Shown here: positions 52,412-58,447 of the stretch, piece by piece
Numbering within the stretch: position 1 is the stretch's first letter
How the letters are laid out: every line of letters begins with the position of its first letter
NCBI GenBank assembly: GCA_947594845.1
Contig: CANQEI010000008.1
Span: forward strand, 1 to 58,447
Direction: 5' to 3'
From: an uncultured Clostridia bacterium
GTDB lineage: Bacteria > Bacillota > Clostridia > TANB77 > CAG-508
Length of the DNA: 58,447 nt
The notes under the pieces: model-generated
What the model was told of the DNA's origin: nothing
The model's input: the letters and a program-made list of their open reading frames with translations, nothing else
Database searches by the model: none
Position numbers and translations under genes: made by a program

Positions 52412-52948
52412 ATTAGATTTTGCTTTTTTGGGCGTTATAAATTTTATAAATAAAGTTAAATATATAATTCCAAAAATAAATCCGAATAAAACATCTGTAG
52501 GATAATGAACTCCCAAATAAATTCTACTAATACCTATAAAAAATATTAAGGTTATAATAAATGCCACTAAAGTATTACATATAAATCTATTTTTAATAAA
52601 TTTAAAAGCGTAATAAATAATCAACCCATAAAAAACTACTGACATCATCGCATGAGAACTAGGGAAACTATAAGAAGATTCTGAAGTTAGAAGCATTGTA
52701 GTAGTAGGTCGTGGTCTATGAACAATAAATTTTATAATGTTATTAATAATAAGACCAACTAAATTAGCGACAAAGAAAATTTTAAAATATTTTTTATCTT
52801 TTACTAATATTGCTACACATAAAATACCTGTAATAATAACTAATGGAGAAGCTAAGGTTGTGATTAATTTCATTATTGTTGTCATTGTAATACTAGGAAC
52901 AAATAATTGTAATATAAACTGATAAACTGGTAAATCAAATAAAATCAT
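52388..52948 (-). CDS. PAP2 family membrane phosphatase
   Basis: A 186-residue integral membrane phosphatase of the PAP2/undecaprenyl pyrophosphate phosphatase type. The three signature motifs are KFIVHRPRP (near residues 68-76), PSSHAMM (near 96-102) and SRIYLGVHYPTDVL (near 142-155). Five or six membrane helices surround them. It could dephosphorylate undecaprenyl pyrophosphate, phosphatidic acid or phosphatidylglycerol phosphate. No ribosome site other than AAGGAG is special. The promoter is divergent from the HNH gene. Confidence 0.93.
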   Translation of the reverse strand: MILFDLPVYQFILQLFVPSITMTTIMKLITTLASPLVIITGILCVAILVKDKKYFKIFFVANLVGLIINNIIKFIVHRPRPTTTMLLTSESSYSFPSSHAMMSVVFYGLIIYYAFKFIKNRFICNTLVAFIITLIFFIGISRIYLGVHYPTDVLFGFIFGIIYLTLFIKFITPKKAKSNIKSKNTK

Positions 52949-52972
52949 GAATTTCTCCTTCTACAATAAAAA

Positions 52973-53001
52973 ATTATAATATATATATATTTAAAAATCA
53001 A
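52973..53001 (-). promoter_or_regulatory. Promoter of the PAP2 gene
   Basis: On the minus strand, TTGATT (53001-52996), 17-base spacer, TATAAT (52978-52973). Confidence 0.7.
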
Positions 53002-53003
53002 TG

Positions 53004-53032
53004 TTGATTTTTAGTTAAAAAAGTGATAGCAT
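53004..53032 (+). promoter_or_regulatory. Promoter of the HNH gene
   Basis: TTGATT (53004-53009), 17-base spacer ending TGA (extended -10), TAGCAT (53027-53032). Its -35 lies 2 bases from the divergent PAP2 -35, and the two boxes form an inverted repeat. Confidence 0.5.
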
Positions 53033-53076
53033 AAATCCAACTAGAAAGCGTTATACACAGCAAAGGAGGTTACACT

Positions 53077-53748
53077 ATGAATATAGAGTTACCGAGAAAG
53101 TTCACGAAATCAGCCAAAGATAAGCACGTAACAGTGCGGAAGGATGGAGTTTTGGAAATAAAAGGTGCATGGGAATTGTATCCGCTTATGTCAGAACTTA
53201 CTTACAAGATGAAAGGAAAAACGGTGTGTCAATATTGTCGGAGAAAGATAGAACCCTATCGAATGACAATTGACCACTTATATCCACGAGAGTTTGGAGG
53301 AATAAGCATAACGAACAACTTAGGACCAGCATGTGGTAACTGTAATCGCGAAAAAGGTAGTTTAAATGAAGCTGAATACCGCGTAATGAGAACTTTTTCA
53401 ACGAGAGCTGAAAAAGAAAGATATTACAAAATGTGTATAGCTGAAAAGAATCGAAAAAAATATAATCCACATTATTTAATTGGCTTTGACTTGCCAGAAG
53501 AATGGATTGAGTATCGAAACATTAAGCAAATCACAAGCGGGAATAATGCGAAAATATACCGAAAAAGCAAGAGCTACTCAAAAGAACGGGCTTTTATCCG
53601 GAAAAACAATGGCAAACTTTCAAGACCTGTAGTTATTTCTAAAAACGGCGTGTTACTGGAATCTGAATCTGTATACTATGCAGCAAAAGATGAAAGAATT
53701 ACAAGAATACCTGTTGTTGTACTGGAAAATGTAATTGTCATACTTTGA
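53077..53748 (+). CDS. HNH endonuclease domain protein, foreign composition
   Basis: A 223-residue protein with a central HNH nuclease. A zinc CxxC pair lies in VCQYCRRKI (near residues 48-56), the active centre is MTIDHLYPREFGG (near 63-75), and the second zinc pair is in CGNCNREKG (near 87-95). The C-terminal part is basic (Arg/Lys/Tyr-rich, about 140-190) and could bind DNA. HNH proteins of this layout are found in mobile elements, phages and restriction-type defence. Base composition is unlike the neighbours (25 G+C in 53101-53160). AAAGGAGG precedes the ATG. It stands alone between a PAP2 gene and a DUF3006 gene. Confidence 0.88.
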   Translation: MNIELPRKFTKSAKDKHVTVRKDGVLEIKGAWELYPLMSELTYKMKGKTVCQYCRRKIEPYRMTIDHLYPREFGGISITNNLGPACGNCNREKGSLNEAEYRVMRTFSTRAEKERYYKMCIAEKNRKKYNPHYLIGFDLPEEWIEYRNIKQITSGNNAKIYRKSKSYSKERAFIRKNNGKLSRPVVISKNGVLLESESVYYAAKDERITRIPVVVLENVIVIL

Positions 53749-53767
53749 TTTTTAATATTCAGTTTCC

Positions 53768-53799
53768 AAAGGATCCTGGCGATGGTCGGGATCCTTTTA
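53768..53799 (+). terminator. Terminator after the HNH gene
   Basis: AAAGGATCC (53768-53776) / GGATCCTTT (53789-53797) followed by T and AA; GC-containing stem. Confidence 0.75.
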
Positions 53800-53807
53800 A
53801 ATTTAAA

Positions 53808-53835
53808 TTGAAATAAAAAAATCTATTGATATAAT
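53808..53835 (+). promoter_or_regulatory. Promoter of the DUF3006-addA unit
   Basis: TTGAAA (53808-53813), 16-base spacer, TATAAT (53830-53835). Confidence 0.6.
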
Positions 53836-53851
53836 AAATAAGGAGATTTAC

Positions 53852-54070
53852 ATGAAATATATTATTGATAAAATTGAGAAAGATTTAGTTGTATGCGAGA
53901 ATCAAACAAATCTTAAAATGGAAGAATTTAAAAAAGAACAGTTTCCAAATGACATAAAAGAAGGAGATTGTGTAATATTAAAAGATAATATATTTTTAAA
54001 AGATGAAGAAGAAACAGAAAGTAGAAAAGAAAGTATAAGAGAATTAATGAAAAAATTAATGAAAGGATAA
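53852..54070 (+). CDS. DUF3006 family protein
   Basis: A 72-residue small acidic-then-basic protein of the DUF3006 type, with the MKYIIDKIEKDLVVCE start and the IKEGDCVILKDN segment (near 35-46). Function is unknown in the family. It is read with addA (4-base gap), so they share a transcript. AAGGAG precedes the ATG. Confidence 0.8.
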   Translation: MKYIIDKIEKDLVVCENQTNLKMEEFKKEQFPNDIKEGDCVILKDNIFLKDEEETESRKESIRELMKKLMKG

Positions 54071-54074
54071 ATCA

Positions 54075-57000
54075 ATGGCAACAAATTGGACAAAAGAACA
54101 ACTTCAAGCTATACAAGAAAAGGGAAATAATATTTTAGTAGCTGCTGCCGCAGGTAGTGGAAAAACAACAGTGCTTGTAGAAAGAATAATAAGAAAAATT
54201 ATAGACGAAAAAGTAGACATAGATAAAATATTAGTCGTAACATTTACAAATGCAGCAGCATCAGAAATGAGAGAGAGAATACTAAACGCCTTATACAAAG
54301 AAATAAATAAAGATCCACTTAATATAAGATTAAGAAAACAAATAATTTTATTAAACAAAGCTAGTATATGTACCATTGATTCATTTTGCCTTGACGTAAT
54401 AAGAAATAATTTTTTTGAAATTGGAATTTCATCTAATTTTAGAATAGCTGATAATACAGAACTTGAACTCCTAAAGCAAGAAGCCTTAGAAGATCTATTT
54501 GAAGAATTATATGTTTCAAATGATGAAAAATTTTATAAATTAATTGAACTATATAGTGATTATAAAGATGATGAACAATTAAAGAACCTAATTTTAAAAA
54601 TATATAATTATATACAAAGTACCCCATTTCAAGAAGAATGGCTAAATGAAAAAATAGAAAAATTTAACATACAAAACATACAAGATTTTGCAGAAACAGT
54701 GTGGGGAAAAATTTTATTAAACGATTTTAAAGATGAAGTAAAAAATCAGATAAATATTCTAAAGAATGCTAAAAGTAAACTAGAAAAATTTTCAGAACTT
54801 TCAAAATATGAATTAATAATACAAGATGATATTGAACAATTGGAAGAAATTATAAAAAACAATAATTGGGATTTGACATATGAAAATACACAAGTCCTAA
54901 AATTTAAAACATGGTCATCAGATAAAAAAATAGTAAGTGATTTAAAAGATAATATAAAACAAATACGTGATAAAGCAAAAGAACGAATAAATAAAGCAAT
55001 ACAAAAAACATTTGTATATAATACACAAGATGCAATTAAAGACATGCATGAAATGTATCCGATATTAGAAGAGATAAAATATGTTACATTAAAATTTTCA
55101 AACAAATTTACAGATAAAAAGTCTAGTAAAAACATAATGGATTTTAGTGATATAGAACATTATGCATTAAATATTCTTTTAAAAAAGAATGAAAGCGGAA
55201 AATATGAAAAGACACACATAGCTAAGCAATATCAGGAAAAATTTTCAGAAATTGCAATAGATGAATACCAAGATAGCAATTTAGTTCAAGAATTTATATT
55301 AACAGCTATTTCAAATGAAAAAAATATATTTATGGTAGGAGACGTAAAGCAGAGTATATATAGATTCAGACAAGCTAGACCAGAACTATTTTTAGATAAA
55401 TACGAAAAATATGGATTAGAAAAAAATGAATATGGACAAAAAATAAAATTATTTAAAAATTTTAGAAGTAGAAAAAATATACTAGATGTAACAAATATGA
55501 TATTTCAAAATATCATGAGTAAAGAGTTTGGAGAAATCGAATATGATGAAACTGAATATTTAAATCTAGGTGCTCAATATGATGAACCAAATGATAAAAA
55601 TGTGAATTATGCAGGAATAACAGAACTAGATATAATTGATTTAAAAGAAAAAATAGAAGATGAAGAAAATGAAAATAATGAAAACAATGAAGAACAATTG
55701 CTAGAAAAAGTGGAAATAGAAGCTAAGTATGTTGCAAGAAAAGTACAATCATTAATAAAGTCAAAATACCAAGTGTATGACCACAAAAATGGATATAGAA
55801 ACATAGAGTACAGAGATATAGTTATATTACTTAGAGCTACAGCTAATGTAGCAAACTTATTTGAAAAAGAATTGCAAAATTTAGATATACCTGTATTTAG
55901 CGATCAATCAGAAAATTATTTAGACTCAATAGAAATACAAACTATGATTGCTTTGTTAAAAATAATTGATAACCCATATAGAGATATCCCATTAGTAACA
56001 GTGATGAGATCATTTTTAGGAGATTTTACAGATAATGAATTAACGGAAATAAGACTAGTTAAGCCTGATGGATATTATTATGAAGCTGTAAAAGAGAGTA
56101 TAGAATCTGAAAAAATAGACGATAAACTAAAAAATAAATTAAAAGCATTTACTAATAAAATATCTAAATGGAGAGAAGAAGAAAAATATTTACCATTAAA
56201 TGAACTAATTTGGAAAATATACAATGAAACAGATTATTATAATTATGTTAGATTAATGCCAAATGGAGAAGTAAGGAAAGCAAATTTAAAAATGCTTTTT
56301 GAAAGAGCTAAAGAATATGAAAAAATTAGTTTTAAAGGATTATTTAATTTTATTAGATACTTAGAAAAAGTTAAAAATAGTAGTAGTGATTTGAGCAGCG
56401 CAAAATTAATTGGTGAAAATGAAAATGTTGTAAGAATAATGAGTATACACAAAAGCAAAGGACTAGAATTTCCTGTAGCAATAATATCTAGAACAGACAA
56501 GAAGTTTAACCAAAGAGATTTAAGCGATGATATACTATTACACCAAGATATTGGATTTGGACCACAGTACATAAATTATGAAAGAAAAATCGAATATTCT
56601 ACAGCTGCAAAAGAGGCAATTAAAATAAAAATTAAAGATGAATCTATTGCAGAAGAAATGAGGATATTATATGTTGCTTTAACTCGTGCAAAAGAAAAAT
56701 TAATTATAACAGGTATTGAAAATGATTTAGAAAAATCTATAGAAGAGAAAAAAGAATTATTAAAAATATATGAAGATGAAGGGAAAAAAATAAATCATTT
56801 ACTATTAAAGAAATACCAAAATTATTTATCATGGATTCAATTAGTATATTTAAATAATAACCAATCACAAGATGTTATTAAATTAAATAAAATATCAAAA
56901 AATGATATTTTAACAGAAGAAGTTGAAAATAAGATAATTCCAAAAATAGAAATATCAGAAAAAGTTGATTATGATAAAATTGAAACAATCTTAAATTGGA

Positions 57001-57641
57001 AGTATAAATACCAAGAAATGACAACACTTCAAAGTAAAATGAGTGTAAGCAAAATTAAGCAATTAAGCCAAGTAGAAGGATTAACAAAGCCTGAAATAAA
57101 ACCAAAATTTATTGTGGAAAATGAAAAAGTTACAGGAGCTGAATTAGGTACAGTAATTCATTTAATATTACAAAAACTAGACTTAAAGAAAGTATATACA
57201 TTACAGGAATTACAAGAATTTGTAGATGTTCTTAATTCAAGAAAAATAATAACGCAAAAACAAAAAGAAGCAATAAATATAAATACAATTTATAAAATAA
57301 TTTCTTCAGAGTTTATGCAAAAGCTTAGAAAATCAAAGCAAATATACAAAGAGATGCCATTTTATACATATATAGATACAAAGAAAATTTACAATACGGA
57401 AAATTCTGAAAACATACTGGTACAAGGAATTATAGATTTATATTATATAGATGAAAATGATAAAGTAATTTTAGTTGATTATAAAACAGATTACGTAAAA
57501 AGTGAAAAAGAGCTTATAGAAAAATATAAGATACAACTTGAAATTTATAAAAAGGCATTGGAAGAGTCACTAAAACAAAAGGTGGAAAAAGTATATATTT
57601 ATTCTATATATCTTAATAAAGAATGTGAAATTAATGAATAA
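54075..57641 (+). CDS. addA: ATP-dependent helicase/nuclease subunit A
   Basis: AddA is the helicase-nuclease of the AddAB complex, the Firmicutes counterpart of RecBCD for double-strand break repair. The 1188-residue length is typical. The UvrD-like helicase has Walker A AAAGSGKTTVL (near residues 23-33), motif II IAIDEYQDSN (near 394-403), VGDVKQSIYRFR (near 422-433), HKSKGLEFPV (near 794-803) and LYVALTRAKEKL (near 864-875). The C-terminal nuclease has VQGIIDLYYI and VILVDYKTDYV (near 1116-1141). addB is not adjacent in this window. AAAGGA precedes the ATG. Confidence 0.96.
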   Translation: MATNWTKEQLQAIQEKGNNILVAAAAGSGKTTVLVERIIRKIIDEKVDIDKILVVTFTNAAASEMRERILNALYKEINKDPLNIRLRKQIILLNKASICTIDSFCLDVIRNNFFEIGISSNFRIADNTELELLKQEALEDLFEELYVSNDEKFYKLIELYSDYKDDEQLKNLILKIYNYIQSTPFQEEWLNEKIEKFNIQNIQDFAETVWGKILLNDFKDEVKNQINILKNAKSKLEKFSELSKYELIIQDDIEQLEEIIKNNNWDLTYENTQVLKFKTWSSDKKIVSDLKDNIKQIRDKAKERINKAIQKTFVYNTQDAIKDMHEMYPILEEIKYVTLKFSNKFTDKKSSKNIMDFSDIEHYALNILLKKNESGKYEKTHIAKQYQEKFSEIAIDEYQDSNLVQEFILTAISNEKNIFMVGDVKQSIYRFRQARPELFLDKYEKYGLEKNEYGQKIKLFKNFRSRKNILDVTNMIFQNIMSKEFGEIEYDETEYLNLGAQYDEPNDKNVNYAGITELDIIDLKEKIEDEENENNENNEEQLLEKVEIEAKYVARKVQSLIKSKYQVYDHKNGYRNIEYRDIVILLRATANVANLFEKELQNLDIPVFSDQSENYLDSIEIQTMIALLKIIDNPYRDIPLVTVMRSFLGDFTDNELTEIRLVKPDGYYYEAVKESIESEKIDDKLKNKLKAFTNKISKWREEEKYLPLNELIWKIYNETDYYNYVRLMPNGEVRKANLKMLFERAKEYEKISFKGLFNFIRYLEKVKNSSSDLSSAKLIGENENVVRIMSIHKSKGLEFPVAIISRTDKKFNQRDLSDDILLHQDIGFGPQYINYERKIEYSTAAKEAIKIKIKDESIAEEMRILYVALTRAKEKLIITGIENDLEKSIEEKKELLKIYEDEGKKINHLLLKKYQNYLSWIQLVYLNNNQSQDVIKLNKISKNDILTEEVENKIIPKIEISEKVDYDKIETILNWKYKYQEMTTLQSKMSVSKIKQLSQVEGLTKPEIKPKFIVENEKVTGAELGTVIHLILQKLDLKKVYTLQELQEFVDVLNSRKIITQKQKEAININTIYKIISSEFMQKLRKSKQIYKEMPFYTYIDTKKIYNTENSENILVQGIIDLYYIDENDKVILVDYKTDYVKSEKELIEKYKIQLEIYKKALEESLKQKVEKVYIYSIYLNKECEINE

Positions 57642-57659
57642 TTAAACTATAAGAAAATA

Positions 57660-57688
57660 TTTACAATTTATGTAAAGTATAGTATAAT
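57660..57688 (+). promoter_or_regulatory. Promoter of the 57729 gene
   Basis: TTTACA (57660-57665), 17-base spacer, TATAAT (57683-57688). Confidence 0.7.
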
Positions 57689-57728
57689 TAAATGTGTAGA
57701 AATTGGGAAGAAGAAATAGGAGGAAGCT

Positions 57729-58343
57729 ATGAATAGAATGAAAACATTTTTTACATATGCTTTGATTATTGTATTATTCTATCTGTTTTCAAACTTTGCA
57801 ATAGATTTAATGATAGCAAATTCATATAGAAATGTAAAAAATAATGTTAAAATAGAAGAAACTAATAATGGCTTTCAAATTCAACTTGACAATGTAAGTT
57901 CAAATAAACAACAAGCGTATTTTACTGGAATAGTAAAAAATAATTCTGATAAAGTGATTGAAAAACAATATGTAAAAGTAGATTCTTATTATAAAGGTAG
58001 ATTGATGCAATCTAAATATCTTGCTTTTGAAAATATGCAACCAGGAGAAGAAAGAAAATTTAAATTGCTTTATTCAGTAGGAAATATTGATGAGTATAGA
58101 GTATCATATGTTGATGAAATACCAATTAATAGAACAATTATAGATGATGCAATGGATAAATTAAAAGAAATGTTTATAAACTTTAGAGATAAAATAAGTG
58201 GAGTAAGCATAGATGGAACTGTTGACACTGTAAAAAATGCTTTTGAACCAGTACATGTTGAAGGAAGTGACTTAGAATTATTTATAGCTGTAATGTGGAT
58301 AATATATGCAATTCCAGCGGGTTCAATTTGGTTTATATTTTAA
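57729..58343 (+). CDS. Membrane protein with FxLYD-like domain
   Basis: A 204-residue protein with an N-terminal membrane helix (about residues 7-30), an outside domain (about 31-175) and a C-terminal helix (about 183-203). The outside part has the FxLYD-like pattern YFTGIVKNNSDKVIEKQYVKVDSY (near 62-85), with the MQPGEERKFKLLYS segment (near 103-116) that often follows. Function is not known. AGGAGGAAG precedes the ATG, and it has its own promoter and terminator, so it is a single-gene unit. Confidence 0.8.
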   Translation: MNRMKTFFTYALIIVLFYLFSNFAIDLMIANSYRNVKNNVKIEETNNGFQIQLDNVSSNKQQAYFTGIVKNNSDKVIEKQYVKVDSYYKGRLMQSKYLAFENMQPGEERKFKLLYSVGNIDEYRVSYVDEIPINRTIIDDAMDKLKEMFINFRDKISGVSIDGTVDTVKNAFEPVHVEGSDLELFIAVMWIIYAIPAGSIWFIF

Positions 58344-58347
58344 AAAT

Positions 58348-58376
58348 CAAAGGAGTAGGAAACTACTCCTTTTTAT
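58348..58376 (+). terminator. Terminator after the 57729 gene
   Basis: AAAGGAGTAG (58349-58358) / CTACTCCTTT (58363-58372) followed by TTATT. Confidence 0.85.
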
Positions 58377-58379
58377 TAT

Positions 58380-58425
58380 GTGCGACGTTGTTCGTCGCAC
58401 AATAAAACCACGTGCTATGCACGTG
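58380..58425. repeat. Two adjacent GC-rich palindromes
   Basis: GTGCGACG (58380-58387) / CGTCGCAC (58393-58400) with a 5-base loop, then CACGTGC (58409-58415) / GCACGTG (58419-58425) with a 3-base loop. They are much richer in GC than the surrounding DNA and lie past the terminator. The last 22 bases of the window (58426-58447) show nothing further. Confidence 0.7.
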
Positions 58426-58447
58426 AGGAATCAAAAAGCGATGGCGT

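Overview
The window is AT-rich DNA with short gaps, mostly strong AGGAGG-type ribosome binding sites and TTGNNN/TATAAT promoters. It carries a T-box leader, an L10 leader and a stage II sporulation cluster (spoIIAA-spoIIAB-sigF-spoIID-spoIIQ-like). Pyruvate formate-lyase and its activase (pflB/pflA), a DUF4364 protein, diadenylate cyclase CdaA and a sortase locus are also present. Together these point to an anaerobic, spore-forming (or recently spore-forming) low-GC Firmicute of the Clostridia. A gut origin is plausible but is only inferred. No species can be named from the sequence alone.

Layout. 1-612: 3' end of a 23S rRNA gene, 5S rRNA and a terminator. 724-3598: two tandem paralogous proteins of unknown function and a flavin-reductase-like protein. 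3615-7180: the conserved block rpmG-secE-nusG-rplK-rplA-[L10 leader]-rplJ-rplL; it ends in a terminator and is not followed by rpoB. 7385-12229: a membrane-anchored surface protein, an M29 aminopeptidase, a two-helix membrane protein and a TIM-barrel protein. 12284-15623 (minus): a frameshifted ylbJ-like sporulation gene and two unknown genes. 15704-20380: mfd, a SpoU/TrmH RNA methyltransferase and an Arg-rich small protein. 20383-23524: DUF4364 protein, a sortase with a thioester/Cna-B surface protein whose anchor is cut off after LPVTGK, and a compositionally foreign gene. 23586-26702 (minus): pflB-pflA. 26734-29672: a 34-residue membrane microprotein plus cdaA, a Cof-type HAD phosphatase and an AraC/GyrI-type regulator. 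29710-32284: a HerA/VirB4-like ATPase coupled to a Cys/Ser/Asn-rich solenoid-like protein, the best candidate here for an undescribed system. 32285-37375: truA, a small membrane protein, an RqcP-like S4 protein and dnaE. 37359-43544: a Bat-like operon (unknown protein, MoxR, DUF58, one-helix protein, two VWA proteins, TPR protein). 43548-47092: valine T-box leader controlling a PLC-like metal hydrolase gene and valS. 47103-48948 (minus): a second foreign gene with its own promoter and a palindrome. 48989-52411: a sigma-H-type promoter and the five sporulation genes. 52388-53799: PAP2 phosphatase (minus) and a third foreign gene, an HNH nuclease. 53808-58376: DUF3006 protein, addA and an FxLYD-like membrane protein. 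58380-58447: GC-rich palindromes.

How the parts relate. The core genes (translation, transcription-repair coupling, replication, recombination, tRNA charging) look ordinary. Three solitary genes (23049-23453, 47103-48860, 53077-53748) have clearly higher GC, each with a readable promoter, and sit between native operons, so they look like separate acquisitions. Two sporulation or surface genes look damaged: ylbJ by a one-base frameshift, and the LPXTG protein by loss of its membrane anchor right beside a foreign segment.
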